Source: Monoplex corrugatus | Lineage: Eukaryota; Mollusca; Gastropoda; Littorinimorpha; Ranellidae | Length of the DNA stretch: 64,000 nt | Direction: 5' to 3' | NCBI GenBank assembly: GCA_030674185.1 | Contig: JAPXFY010000015.1 | Span: forward strand, 18,070,489-18,134,488 | Part shown: piece by piece, positions 36,893 through 50,125 of the stretch | Position numbering within the stretch: position 1 is the stretch's first letter | Layout: each line of letters begins with the position of its first letter | Translations under genes and position numbers: made by a program | Notes under the pieces: model-generated | What the model was told of the DNA's origin: nothing | The model's input: the letters and a program-made list of their open reading frames with translations, nothing else | The model's database searches: none

Positions 36893-37387
36893 TTAACCCT
36901 TTGACTCCCGCACCCTATCCACCAACTGCAAAGATTTAACCCTTTGACTCCCGCACCCTATCCACCAACTGCAAAGACTTAACCGTTTGACTCCTGCACC
37001 CTATCTACCAACTGCAAAGACTTAACCCTTTGACTCCCGCATCCTATCCACCAACTGCAAAGACTTAACCCTTTGACTCGCGCATCCTATCCACCAACTG
37101 CAAAGACTTGACCCTTTGACTCCCGCACCCTATCCACCAACTGCAAAGACTTGACCCTTTGACTCCCACACCCTATCCACCAACTGCAAAGACTTAGCTC
37201 TTTGACTCCCGCACCCTATCCACCAACTGCAAAGACTTAATCCTTTGACTCCCTTACCCTATCCACCAACTTCTTGCAGGAAACTGGTGGATAGGGCGAA
37301 GGAGTCAAAGGGTTAAGTTTTTGCTTTTGCTTGTATGGTTGACGATGCAGGATGCTGGTGGACAGGATGCTTGAGTCAAAGGGTTAA
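36893..37387. repeat. Family A element with left arm expanded into a 43-bp tandem array
   Basis: About eight units of TTAACCCTTTGACTCCCGCA, CCCTATCCACCAACTGCAAA and GAC at 43-bp spacing, then one centre palindrome CTTCTTGCAGGAAAC and one right half to TTAA 37384-37387. It mirrors the right-arm array at 4232-4665. Confidence 0.9.
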
Positions 37388-37424
37388 GTGCAGTGTGTTT
37401 GTTTCTTTGTCGTCCTTTAGAATG

Positions 37425-37500
37425 TTTGACAAAGGGCAGATGGCTGAAAATTTGCGGCTGTCTTTGTTTCGTCAGTAATATATTATTTTGATTGTGTTTT
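37425..37500 (+). repeat. Family F copy
   Basis: TTTGACAAAGGGCAGATGGC and TGAAAATTTGCGGCTGTCTT. Confidence 0.65.
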
Positions 37501-37539
37501 CTGTATGTGTCTGGTTTCTGTTTGCTCGATCGCTGCGTC

Positions 37540-38735
37540 ACTTTGGCATCTCCTTAGATTATGTGCGCGTGTGCATTGATGTGTACTTGATTTTCTTTCC
37601 TTTTTTCCCGTGAAGTATTGTGTATGTTTTGAAAGGTTATAGACGAGTGGTCAACCCAGGGGCATGTCCTTAGATTATGCGCGTGTGCATTGATATGTGT
37701 ACTTAATTTTCTTTTCCTTTTTTTCCTGTTGAAGTTTTGTATAATTATGTTTTGAAACGGTTATAGATGGAGTGGTCAACGCCAGGGGCATCTCCTAAGA
37801 TTATGTGCGCGAATGCATTGATATGTGTACTTAATTTTCTTTTCCCCTTTTTTTTTTTAACCTGTTGAAGTATTGTATGTTTTGAAACGGTTATAGATGG
37901 AGTGGTCAACGCCAGGGGCATGTCCTTAGATTATGTGTGCGCGAATGCATTGATAATGATATGTGTACTTGATTTTCTTTTCCTTTTTTAATTTTTTTTA
38001 ATTCCTGTTGAAGTTTTGTATATGTTTTGAAACGGTTATAGACGGAGTGGTCAACACCAGGGGCATGTCCTTAGATTATGCGCGCGTGTGCATTGATTTA
38101 TTTTCTTTCCTTTTTTTTTTCCTGTTGAAGTATGTATATGTTTTGAATGTATAGACGGAGTGGTCAACGCAGGGTATGTCCTTAGATTATTGTGCGCGGT
38201 TGCATTGATATGTGTACTTATTTTCTTTTCCTTTTTTTTTTTCCTGTTGAAGTTTTGTATGTTTTGAAATGGTTATAGACGGAGTGGTCAACGCCAGGGG
38301 CATGTCCTTAGATTATGTGTAGGCAAATGCATTGAGTTGTACTTAATTTTCTTTTCCTTTTTTTTTCCTGTTGAAGTTTTGTATATGTTTTGAAATGGTT
38401 ATAGACGGAGTGGTCAACGCCAGGGGCATGTCCTTAGATTATGTGTAGGCAAATGCATTGATGTGTGTACTTAATTTTCTTTTCCTTTTTTTTCCTGTTG
38501 AAGTTTGATTAAATTTCTTTTTCTTTTTTTTTTCCTGTTGAAGTTTTGTATGTTTTGAAACGGTTATAACAGAGTGGTCAACGCCAGAGGCATGTCCTAA
38601 GATTATGTGCGCGAATGCATTGATATGTGTACTTGATTTTCTTTTTTTTTCCCTGTTGAATTTTTGTTTGTTTTGAAGCGGTTATTGTCCCTGATATGGC
38701 TCTGCGTAGTCGACTGGGCTTTATACAAAAATAGC
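37540..38735 (+). repeat. ~125-bp tandem array of the family B 3' segment
   Basis: GAGTGGTCAACGCCAGGGGC recurs near 37644, 37771, 37901, 38046, 38158, 38283, 38408 and 38571; each unit holds TGCATTGATATGTGTACTTA, poly-T, CCTGTTGAAGT and TTTTGAAACGGTTATAG. Only the last unit has the natural B terminus GACTGGGCTTTATAC. Confidence 0.85.
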
Positions 38736-38757
38736 AATAGCTATAACTTTGATTCAG

Positions 38758-39152
38758 AATGAGAATATCAATTAGTTTACGTATTACAAAATCTTCTCAT
38801 TCTGTTAATTAAACCTTTAACGCTTTGACTCTCGCACCTTGATTCGGAATGAGAATATGAATTAGCTTACGTATTACAAAATCTTGTCATTCTGTTAAAC
38901 CTTTTAGCCTTTGACTCCCGCACCCTATCCACCAACTGCAAAAACTTAACCCTTTGATTCCCTCAGCGTCATCTTCTCCAGCCTAACGAAACATCAACGA
39001 ATTTATGTCATGTTCTCTTTTTGTCTTATCCCTAAGACTCCCGCACCCTATCCACCAACTGCAAAAACTTAAACCCTTTGATTCCCTCACCCTATCTACC
39101 AGCTTCCTTCCTTCAGGAAGCTGGTAATGGGGTGAGGGAGTGAAAGGGTTAA
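38758..39152. repeat. Family A copies with duplicated flanks
   Basis: AGCGTCATCTTCTCCAGCCT at about 38965 duplicates the flank of the array at 36829-36895, and a second pair (AATGAGAATATCAATTAGTT / AATGAGAATATGAATTAGCT) repeats at 38758 and 38842. It ends with a full right arm at 39147. Confidence 0.75.
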
Positions 39153-39189
39153 GCTATTGCTTTTGCTAGCATGAACCAGAAAAACTCGA

Positions 39190-39367
39190 AAATATAAAAT
39201 CAGAACGCATATTTAATACAACAAGACAAGACAGGCGCAAATTTTCGGTCAACTGGCCTTTGTCAAGCGTGAATGTAAGATCACATACAGTCGCACTTAT
39301 TTTGGGTTTGCTAGCATGGTTGACGATGCAGGATGCTGGTGAACAGGGCGCGGGAGTCAAAGGGTTG
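39190..39367 (-). repeat. Family F copy followed by a family A half
   Basis: ATATTTAATACAACAAGACA is the uninterrupted form of the site carrying a MITE at 59304. A right arm (GCGGGAGTCAAAGGGTTGAT) follows. Confidence 0.7.
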
Positions 39368-39504
39368 ATCAAAACAGGAACTCAATTCTGTCGGAGGCTT
39401 TGTATTTTCTCTCGCCATTAGTCCCTGTAAAATTGACATTAACTTGTGAATACGAATCCTGTCTGGCAATACAGTTATTGAAAACTGTCTCGGGAAGCAA
39501 GCCA

Positions 39505-40150
39505 GAATGATTGGTTAATAGGCTTCCTTGTGTGTGTGGCGGCGGTAGTGGCGAGGATGGCTTTGATAGTTCGCTATTGATTACATGTCTGTAGCTTCAG
39601 ATTACAGAGTAGCGTCGGGTTATAGAGTATAACAGGATTGTTGGAGTTGGTGGGGACTTGGGGTTTTGTGGCGTAGTAATTCAGTTTGGCGATGATTCAC
39701 TAATACTCTACAGTTCAGCTGAAGACGGAGGCCCGTGCGCTGGGAGGGCGTGCTTTGTTGTAGTTGTCTTGGAAGACGTGCGTGCTGGCTTTTTTTGCCT
39801 CGTGAAGTTCAGGCGACCTTCCCCATTTCCCCAGAGATGTCGCCACAGTACAATGCCACGTTATCCTGTATTTATGTCAGTCTGTTGACCTTGGTTTATC
39901 TATACGTTTTAGCACACACAGCTCTTCCCCCCCCTCCCACCCTGTGGGTATGCCAGGCGCTCTCTCAGCATAAATAGTGCCTCCTCCACCTTCTGGAAAT
40001 TGTGTGCTAAAAATGCCCTCGTTTCTGTCATTCTTTTTGTGTCTGCTTTGTTTTCTGTCATCTCTTCCTATCATTTTCTGCCTTGCTGGTCCGTTCACTT
40101 GTCTTTGTTCTATAACGGTTTGTATGTTGTTTTGGTAGGATTGATTTATT
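39505..40150 (+). repeat. Composite repeat: single 65-bp-like unit plus family B 5' end
   Basis: TTAATAGGCTTCCTTGTGTG, GATTACATGTCTGTAGCTTC, TGTGGCGTAGTAATTCAGTT, then B from GTGGGTATGCCAGGCGCTCT. It parallels 35400-36385. Confidence 0.65.
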
Positions 40151-40391
40151 TATACGTTTTAGCAACAGGCTGTTAGTTCATTTGCTGGCAGGAAATGTTT
40201 TGTTATGCGCTAAATGTGTGCAACAGATGGAACGGTGGGTTTTTTGTGTGCTTTTGGTGTAGTTGTTGTAGCGATGTCAGTTGTATTACAGAAACATGTT
40301 GCCAGAAACAGATTTTTATGTTGCTGTTATGCTATTGATATCTGTGAATTACATATACCTTCACTTCTGTTTATGAAACCTGACGTCAGTT

Positions 40392-40955
40392 GCAAATTCC
40401 CTCGTGGGGATGTCGGTAGTTCTTTCATTATGAATAGTATCCCCCCCCCCCCCCACCTTCTGGAAATTGTGTGCTAGGAAGTCCCTCTTTCTGTCTCTGT
40501 CTTTATTTCTGTCTTGCTTCTTGCTTTCTGTCGTGTCTTCTATTATTTTCTGCCTTGCTGGTCCATTCACCTGTGTGTTCTAAGTCTTATATACCTTTTC
40601 TTAGGATTGATAATAGGGAACATGTGTTGACTGTATTTTTTTAACTAAGGAAAATGTGACGTGCAGAAGGATATTTAGACAATTACGCCATTTTTCATAT
40701 ATGTTTTAGCGTCCTTAGCTATGTTTACATTAAATTTTGTATTCAGGTTTGTTTTTTTTAAAACCCTTTGATAATGAATTGGAGGGAGTGGTCAACGCCA
40801 GAGGCATATCCTTAGATTATGCGTGCGAATGTATTGATATGTATCTGTAATTTTCTCCTCCAGGTTTTTCCCCAAGCGTATGTTGTATACGTTTTCAAGT
40901 GATTGTAGCCCTGCTGTTGCTCTGCGCAATCGGCTGGGCTTCAAACAACAGAATA
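40392..40955 (+). mobile_element. Family B element, nearly full length without tRNA head
   Basis: AATTCCCTCGTGGGGATGTC start to CGGCTGGGCTTCAAACAACA end. Confidence 0.75.
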
Positions 40956-41214
40956 AGAATGAATATGTTGCAAATGAGAATTTTAATGCATGGATCTTTT
41001 ATCGCTTTAACGCAGCTGAATACTAATATCTAATTTTGAACAGCCCTGCATATCGCTGAAATCAATCGCAATACTGATGGGTTCAAATCCAGCAGAAAAA
41101 CACAAAGGTATTGACGGAATGATCATATCACAAATACCTTGCTTCAGGCTGTTCAAAACAAACATTAACTTGTGAATATAATTCTTTATGGACTTGATCT
41201 ATGTGTCTGTTGAA

Positions 41215-42850
41215 AGGTAACGACAAAATGCACGTCAGAAGACGTAGTATATATTACTATTCTAACAACAAAACAGAATACACGTCAGAAGACGTAGTAT
41301 ATATTACTATTCTAACAACAAAACAGAATACACGTCAGAAGACGTAGTATATATTACTATTCTAACAACAAAACAGAATACACGTCAGAAGACGTAGTAT
41401 ATATTACTATTCTAACGACAAAACAGAATACACGTCAGAAGACGTAGTATATATTACTATTCTAACGACAAAACAGAATACACGTCAGAAGACGTAGTAT
41501 ATATTACTATTCTAACGACAAAACAGAATACACGTCAGAAGACGTAGTATATATTACTATTCTAACAACAAAACAGAATACACGTCAGAAGACGTAGTAT
41601 ATATTACTATTCTAACAACAAAACAGAATACACGTCAGAAGACGTAGTATATATTACTATTCTAACAACAAAACAGAATACACGTCAGAAGACGTAGTAT
41701 ATATTACTATTCTAACAACAAAACAGAATACACGTCAGAAGACGTAGTATATATTACTATTCTAACAACAAAACAGAATACACGTCAGAAGACGTAGTAT
41801 ATATTACTATTCTAACGACAAAACAGAATACACGTCAGAAGACGTAGTATATATTACTATTCTAACAATAAAACAGAATACACGTCAGAAGACGTAGTAT
41901 ATATTACTATTCTAACGACAAAACAGAATACACGTCAGAAGACGTAGTATATATTACTATTCTAACAACAAAACAGAATACACGTCAGAAGACGTAGTAT
42001 ATATTACTATTCTAACAACAAAACAGAATACACGTCAGAAGACGTAGTATATATTACTATTCTAACAACAAAACAGAATACACGTCAGAAAACGTAGTAT
42101 ATATTACTATTCTAACAACAAAACAGAATACACGTCAGAAGTAGTATATATTACTATTCTAACAACAAAACAGAATACACGTCAGAAGACGTAGTATATA
42201 TTACTATTCTAACGACAAAACAGAATACACGTCAGAAGACGTAGTATATATTACTATTCTACGACAAAAACAGAATACAAGTCAGAAGACGTAGTATATA
42301 TTACTATTCTAACAACAAAACAGAATACACGTCAGAAGACGTAGTATATATTACTATTCTAACGACAAAACAGAATACACGTCAGAAGACGTAGTATATA
42401 TTACTATTCTAACAACAAAACAGAATACACGTCAGAAGACGTAGTATATATTACTATTCTAACAACAAACAGAATACACGTCAGAAGACGTAGTATATAT
42501 TACTATTCTAACAACAAAACAGAATACACGTCAGAAGACGTAGTATATATTACTATTCTAACAACAAAACAGAATACACGTCAGAAGACGTAGTATATAT
42601 TACTATTCTAACAACAAAACAGAATACACGTCAGAAGACGTAGTATATATTACTATTCTAACGACAAAACAGAATACACGTCAGAAGACGTAGTATATAT
42701 TACTATTCTAACGACAAAACAGAATACACGTCAGAAGACGTAGTATATATTACTATTCTAACAACAAAACAGAATACACGTCAGAAGACGTAGTATATAT
42801 TACTATTCTAACAACAAAACAGAATACACGTCAGAAGACGTAGTGTATAT
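41215..42850 (+). repeat. 50-bp satellite, about 32 nearly identical units
   Basis: Unit parts: ACGTCAGAAGACGTAGTATA, TATTACTATTCTAACAACAA and AACAGAATAC. The only frequent variant is AACAACA/AACGACA. Each unit has an inverted repeat ACGTC-AGAA-GACGT and there are no distinct spacers. Confidence 0.97.
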
Positions 42851-43425
42851 TACTATTCTAACAACAAAATACACGTCAAAAGACATGGTATATATTACTA
42901 TTCTAACAACAGAATACACATTAGAAGACGTATATATTACTATTCTAACAATAAAATACACGTCAGAAGACGTAGTATATATTACTGTTCTAACAACAGA
43001 ATACACGTCAAAAGACATGGTATATATTACTATTCTAACAATAAAATACACGTCAAAAGACGTAGTATATATTACTGTTCAAACAACAGAATACACGTCA
43101 AAAGACATGGTATATATTACTATTCTAACAACAGAATACACATTAGAAGACGTATTACTATTCTAACAACAGAATATACGTCAGAAGACATAGTATATCT
43201 TATCATTCTAACAACAAAATACACGTGAAAAGACGTATGTAATACTATTCCAACAACAAAATACACGCGAAAAGACGTATATAATAATGTTCCAACAACA
43301 AAATACACGTGAAAAAGCGTGTACATTAGTAAGCTAACAACAAAATGCACGTGAAAAGACGTGTATGTTACTATTCTAACAAGAAAATACACGTGAAAAG
43401 GCGTGTATGTTATTACTGTGGATCT
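42851..43425 (+). repeat. Eroded edge of the 50-bp satellite
   Basis: Units of about 40-44 bp lacking the AACAG part, with increasing mismatches (CACGTGAAAAGACGTGTATG at the far end). Confidence 0.85.
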
Positions 43426-43429
43426 TGCT

Positions 43430-44080
43430 ATTATAGTATGGAAATCTTTAAATAGACATATCTACTATTTCTTATTCGTTTTTGTTCTTCTGACTTGAGA
43501 GGTGGCATCAGTACCTAACACCTTCACTTATTCTATTGTGTTTATTGTTTATAACAAACGAGTTGAAAACTGACTCCAACTCCGAAATAGCTTTCGTATT
43601 ACTGAAGTTTACCTTCGGAAATAAGAGGGAAGCAGGGAGAATTTTAAATATTAACTAAGTAACATAACTCTTGAGAGTCACGGAGTTATCTCCCATGTAG
43701 AATTTCTCAACTCCAACACAGTTTTCGCTATCCATTCAGCTAGCATAGACGCAGCTACAAAGCATAAAGTTGTAAGCTCAGAGCATTGAAGTTTACCTTG
43801 CTATTCAGCTTCAGTCATTTCACATTAGATCTTTTCGTTATAAGGCTTCTGAAAGCCGATGTTTTTGTGTTAACAACAAGTTCATATTCTCAACTAAAAA
43901 GAGAAATAACAAAAGCATAAAAAAAAGGGGGGGGGGGAGGGGGTGTTATATTCTCAATCTTGCCTTGCCGTTAAGTTAAGCGCTTAAAAGCTGGCATGAA
44001 ATTGCTTACAGGAAAGACTTCATATTTCTCTTTGTCGATACTCTCTCAAAAGCGGATGCCAAATAGAGGATAGCCTTGTT
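43430..44080. other. Unassigned sequence with a dispersed repeat copy at 43665-43790
   Basis: AACATAACTCTTGAGAGTCA matches 2758. No gene is seen. A G-run lies at 43927-43942. Confidence 0.5.
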
Positions 44081-44176
44081 AAATTAACCTAATCAGGCTG
44101 TTCTGCCAATGAAAGCTGGCGTAGGGTGGGAAAAAGAAGGTGGGGCGGGGGGGGGGGGGGCGAGAGGACAAGATGG

Positions 44177-44281
<105 letters not shown>

Positions 44282-44344
44282 ATGGTGAGGAAGGCTTGGA
44301 AGTAGGTATTGATTACATTTGTCAGTGCCGTCAGGGTATAGAAT

Positions 44345-44615
44345 TAGGTTATAGAGTAGTATCAAGTTTCAGATGGGACGATAGACCGAAATCCTATGTG
44401 CATTTAGAGGATTTAACGCATGTTAAATATCCCACGGCGACAAAGGAGTTGTCCCTGGCCAAATTCTGTAGAAAGCCCCACTTGCAGAGATAAACAGAAA
44501 TACGTGCATACAGAAATTTAAAAAAAATGGATGGCGCTGCAATGCGGCGACGCGTTCTCCGGAGAGAACAATCCGGATTTTATCTTGAGAATCCATTGTG
44601 ACAATAAAAAAACAA
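44345..44615 (+). mobile_element. Family G SINE, 3' two thirds
   Basis: GATGGGACGATAGACCGAAA, ATCCCACGGCGACAAAGGAG, TTGTCCCTGGCCAAATTCTG, then GATGGCGCTGCAATGCGGCG and CCATTGTGACAATAAAA. This is a close match to the molluscan-type SINE body. Confidence 0.8.
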
Positions 44616-44697
44616 AAAAAAAACAAAACAACAACCACCCCCCCCCCCCCCCCCCCCCAGAAACTGAGGTCTTTTGTAGTTTTGTAGTTTATAGAGC

Positions 44698-44920
44698 TTG
44701 TTTATGAGGGAATCATCGCTTTCGGACAATTCCATATGCGCTCCACCCAAACATACCAGCAAGTATCAGGCAGACTCCTTGAGCCAGCGCAAAAAAGGCG
44801 AGTAGGGGAGTTGAGAAAGGGACCAGCGAATCGCTAAGCTGACACCACCAGAATGATGGAAACATTAAGATGGGCAGCCAACAGGCCAGGGTGTAATGTT
44901 GTGGGCTGGGATTGAATCCC
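44698..44920 (-). mobile_element. Family D SINE, minus strand
   Basis: GCTGACACCACCAGAATGAT, GGAAACATTAAGATGGGCAG and GGGCTGGGATTGAATCCC at its head, joined directly to a B fragment. Confidence 0.75.
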
Positions 44921-45705
44921 CAGTATAAATGGTATCCCCATCTTTTGGAAATTCAGTGCTAGATATTTCATCTTTTCTGTCACTCTCTTTGTTTCTGCCT
45001 TGTTCCTGTGCTTTCTATCAATTTCTGTCTTGCTGGTCCGTTCACCTGTATGTGTTCGATGAAGTCTTACATACATTCTATTAGGATTAGTAATTGGGGA
45101 TATGTAATGAGTATATTTTTGGCTCTAGGGAATTCCCTCGTGGGGATGCCGGGGGCTCTTCCAGTACAAACAGTATCCCCCACCTTTTGGAAATTTTGTG
45201 CTAGAAATTTCATCTTTTCTGTCACTCACTGTCTTTGTTAAAGTCTAGTTTCTGTGCTTTCTGTCATTTCTTCCTATCATTTTCTGCCTTGCCGGTCCAT
45301 TCACCTGCATGTGTTCAGTGAAGTCCTACATACTTTCTCTCAGGATTAGTTATTGGTTATAATTATGTATTAAGTGCATTTTTGGCTCTAGGGAAATGAG
45401 ATATACAGAAGCAATTTTAGGCGATTTAGACCCGTTTTATTTATACTTTAGTGTCTGTAGTTATGTTTAAATTTGTATTCAGTTTTTAAAAAAAAAAAAT
45501 CCTAGTGCGAGATATTGGACGGAATGGTCAACGCCAGGGGCATGTCCCTTAGATTATGTGCGCGAATGCATTGATATGTGTATTTGGTTATCTTTTCCTT
45601 TTTTTTCCTGTTGAAGTATTGTGTATGTTCTGAAACAGGTTATAGCTTTGACATGGCTCTGTGCAGTCGGCTGGGCTTTAAACAAAAATAACAACAATAA
45701 TAACA
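44921..45705 (+). mobile_element. Two family B copies in tandem, first truncated
   Basis: The first copy (CAGTATAAATGGTATCCCCA) breaks at TTTTGGCTCTAGGG (45130), where the second begins AATTCCCTCGTGGGGATGCC and runs to GGCTGGGCTTTAAACAAAAA. Confidence 0.8.
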
Positions 45706-46075
45706 TAACTCGAGATAGTGTTGGGATCTTGCTTGACTCTACGGCTGTATCAAAAGCTTGCGGTTGGTGGGTTTTGTGTCTTTTGCCGCTGTAATTCAAT
45801 TTGGCAAATGATTCATTCCTTACAATTCCACTGAAGACATGGGCCACAACGGGCGATGTGTTTGGCTGTGTGTTTCCGGGTTATGGGCTTTGTTGTTTGT
45901 GAATTGTTTTCTTGGGGAAAATTTTTCAGCTTGATCCTTCCACCTTTCTCTTTTCCTTCCTGCTTCCTTGTTTCCTTCCTTCCTTCGTTTTTCTGTCTCT
46001 TCTCTGTTCACGTGGAATACACATCGTTAGAGTTTAGTGCTGCAGTTCCCCCCTGTCCTTCTTCTCCTTTTTTTT

Positions 46076-46104
46076 GTGTATGTTTTGTGTGTATGTGTGT
46101 GTGT

Positions 46105-46159
<55 letters not shown>

Positions 46160-46164
46160 CTGTG

Positions 46165-46224
<60 letters not shown>

Positions 46225-46240
46225 GTGTGTGTGTGTGTGA
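46076..46240. repeat. (GT)n microsatellite
   Basis: GT with TTTCT interruptions. Confidence 0.95.
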
Positions 46241-46437
46241 AACCAACTGCAGTAAAGTTTCTTTCCCCTCTTTATAGAAGCTAAACAAATCCAGCTCATT
46301 TGTTGTTGTGGATTTAAATGTGTGCAAAGTGCCCGCAGCAGATAGAATCTTGGTTTATCGTCTTATCAGGAAGAATGTAAAAATCACATTCCCGTGTGAT
46401 GTTACAGTTTGTGGCATAGCGATCGATTCTGCAGGAC

Positions 46438-46985
<548 letters not shown>

Positions 46986-47050
46986 CAGACAGACAGACAG
47001 GAAAAAAAAAACGTTGCTCGTGACCGTTCATTATATAATCATTATTTGAC

Positions 47051-47240
47051 AGGGCTGGTCGGTTCTTCTGATAGAACCGTGGACTCCAGATGTGTTACCT
47101 CGAGTTCAATCCCAGCATGTGACATTAAAACTGGACTGATCGCTGCCCGTCTTAACGTTTCCATCATTTTCGTGGTGTCAACTTCATGTTTTATAGATCC
47201 CATTTTTCTCCCCCCCCCCTATTCCCATTTCAAGACACCC
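47051..47240 (+). mobile_element. Family D SINE, 5' half
   Basis: GGGCTGGTCGGTTCTTCTGA, CTCGAGTTCAATCCCAGC and an intact TTAA site in GACATTAAAACTGGACTGAT. Confidence 0.75.
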
Positions 47241-47243
47241 CCC

Positions 47244-47789
47244 CTCTCTCTTTTACTTACTTACTTAATACTTACTAACTCACCCACTTAGTGACATACC
47301 TATATATTTCCTCTTTTCTTTCCTCGGAAGTGAACGACAGACTGGCGGGGCTATGAGACTAAGAGAATATTGTCTCCACCTAGTTGAAAGACACTGAGGC
47401 TTTGTGCATTGACCTGGGTTGGCGTGGGTTTTCTGTCATGTGAGACGAGTTTAGACAGAATAGCTGGTTGTGTTGTGATTGAGACCTTTAATTGTTTAAT
47501 ATTTACTTTATATATGTGTTCCTTTTTTTTTGGAAGATATGATACACAGATACACATGTCATTTACGTGTGACCAAAATTATTCCAGTGATAGGCTGATA
47601 CAATACCAGTATAAAATACAGACTAGGTATAACAGGCTAGGTAAGGCCTCACAACCTGGCCAGCTCATGAGTTTATGTGCAGACCTAAGGCTTGTGCCAT
47701 GACCACCATGCGCATGGCACCTGTGACGTTAGTGTATATGGAATTCATTCCGAGCGGGGAGACGTCGTCTTGAGAAACTGAAACTGAAG
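47244..47789 (-). mobile_element. Family C element, copy 6
   Basis: (TTAC)n at 47251-47280, CCACCTAGTTGAAAGACACT, CTGTCATGTGAGACGAGTTT and GAGAAACTGAAACTG at the end. Confidence 0.7.
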
Positions 47790-47814
47790 GCTCAGTGTGT
47801 CTGCATGTAATTGC

Positions 47815-47902
47815 TGGTGCATTTTGTAATTGCTGGCAAATTCGGGTGGAACGCATGTGGAAATGTCCAGTTCGAGGAATCCGTTAAGAACAAACTTGTG
47901 CT
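47815..47902 (+). mobile_element. Family D 3' segment
   Basis: AATTGCTGGCAAATTCGGGT and GAACAAACTTGTGCTCCAAA. Confidence 0.55.
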
Positions 47903-48244
47903 CCAAACTCAGTGAGGATGGAGGCTGCATGTTTACGGCGGCGGTCTGGTCGCTTCAAAAAACACGAGCAACACGAACATTTTGAACGAGTCCTTACAGT
48001 GGAGAATGGAATTGCGGATATTAGAGGAGGCTGGTAACTTAAAAAGCAAAGAAACAGACACAAAATTTGAGATAGGAGGAAAATCGAATTTTTCAATGAC
48101 AATTTCTGTTTTTGCAAGAAAGTGTCGTTTTCTGAATATTTAATCCTTCTGGGTGTCTTTCAGGGAAAGGAGATGGAAGAAAAAGTGAATTAGGAGAAGA
48201 GAGACATAGGCGTTCTTGCCTCTACTGAGAGAGCAAAATAGATG

Positions 48245-48376
48245 GTGGTGTGTGTGTGTGTGTGTGGTGTGAGTGTTGTGAGTGGTGTGTATGTGTGTTA
48301 ATGAGTGTTTGTGTGTGTGTGAGTGAATGAGTGAGTGAGTGTGTGTATGTGTGTGTGTGTGTGTGAGTGTGAGTGA

Positions 48377-48471
<95 letters not shown>

Positions 48472-48585
48472 TGTGCATACGCTCGCATGGTGTGTGTGTG
48501 TGTTTATGTGTCCGTGTGTGTTTGTTCGTTCGTTATTTCTTCTAACGTATATTCACTTACGTGCTTTTAAACGAGTGTGTGTATG

Positions 48586-48628
<43 letters not shown>

Positions 48629-48676
48629 CACGTGCATGTATGTGTGTGTATGTATGTTGTGTGTGTGTGTAGAGAG

Positions 48677-48740
<64 letters not shown>
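48245..48740. repeat. (GTGA)n, (TG)n and (GA)n microsatellites
   Basis: (GA)n at 48419-48469 and 48669-48740; TG between. Confidence 0.95.
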
Positions 48741-48744
<4 letters not shown>

Positions 48745-48779
48745 TCAAAGGAGTAGTGGGGATCTGAAGGGCGGTTAAT

Positions 48780-49020
48780 TCACGCATCTTACAAGATTAC
48801 CAGTGTTCGTATTCTCCAACAATACTTATGGTATTTAATGAACTGGGTTACATTGCATTTCACATCCCTTCACAAGAGGAATGGACTAAATGAACAAATT
48901 ATCTGAAGTTTGAAGTCTAGTGAGCTGGGTTCCTGGAGTATTGCCTAGGGTCAAGAAAATGTATTGAACTGTATGTTAAAATATTATGTTACCGGACTGT
49001 TGGTATGTCCATATGCAGTG
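48780..49020. other. Non-repetitive spacer
   Basis: No gene signal. Confidence 0.4.
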
Positions 49021-49026
49021 GGTATA

Positions 49027-49320
49027 TTAACCCTTTGATTCCCTAACTCTGTCCGCCAGCATCCCGCATAGTCAGCCATGACAGCAGAGCAAAAACTTAA
49101 CCATTCCGGTTTTTAACCCTTTGACTTCCGCACATGTGCACCAGCATCCTGGTTTATCAACCATGCTAGCAAAATAAAAAACTTAACCCTTTGATTGCTC
49201 ACCCTATTCACAGAGTGAGGGAATCAACCAGCTTCCTGCAGGAAGCTGTGGACAGGAATAGAAAGTGAAAGGGTGAAGTTTTTGCAGCTGATGGATAGGA
49301 TGTGGGAGTGAAAGGGTTAA
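49027..49320. mobile_element. Family A MITE, compound
   Basis: TTAA 49027-49030 to TTAA 49317-49320 with three nested left arms. Confidence 0.75.
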
Positions 49321-49573
49321 TGAGAATTGTCAGGGTGGGTAAAGAAAAACCCATGTTCTGTGGATTCCAAAGGAGCACACCAGTACACAGGATTGTCATC
49401 TCACAACCTCTGTGTTTTTTTTTTTCCCACCTTAACAGTTTTGTCCACTCGGAACTAATTAAAGAAATAAAAATCTCAGTTTATTCTCAGAAAGGAGAAG
49501 AACAAAGAGAGGTCGGGAAAGGGCTATACCACTTACAACCGAGACAAATCATAAAACATCCATAGTGGGATTT

Positions 49574-49845
49574 TTAACTCTTTGATTCCGCACTCTATCC
49601 ACTATGTGCAAAAAAAATTAACCCTTTGGTTTCCTCATCCTATCCACCAGCTTCATGCAGAGCTGGTAGATAGGGTGAAGGAATCAAAGAGTTAATATTG
49701 CAGGAAGCTGGTGGATAGGGTGGGGGAATCAAAGGGTTAAGTTTTTGCTTTGCTGGCGTGGTTTGATAGGGTGAGGGAATCAAAGGGTTAAGAATTTGCT
49801 TCGCTAGCATGGTTGGTGCACAGACTACGGGAATCAGAGGGTTAA
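49574..49845. mobile_element. Family A MITE, compound
   Basis: TTAA 49574-49577 to TTAA 49842-49845, with four right ends in series. Confidence 0.75.
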
Positions 49846-49997
49846 AAACGAGAACACGTTCTGCCCACCACGCCATTGGCATGATGGATAGTACGCATTC
49901 CGGTTTTTCCCACGTCCCTCGCTTTGAGGTCCAATTAGCCTTCTTGCTTTTCTCAAGTCTTGTGAAAAATATCAGAAAAGAGAAAGAGAGAGAGAGA

Positions 49998-50125
<128 letters not shown>

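Noticed and set aside
36893..37387. Telomere-like TTAACCC repeats
   Set aside because: The spacing is 43 bp and the motif is the MITE terminus, not a hexamer array.
41215..42850. CRISPR-like array
   Set aside because: The 50-bp units are contiguous with no variable spacers, and the context is animal DNA; it is a satellite.
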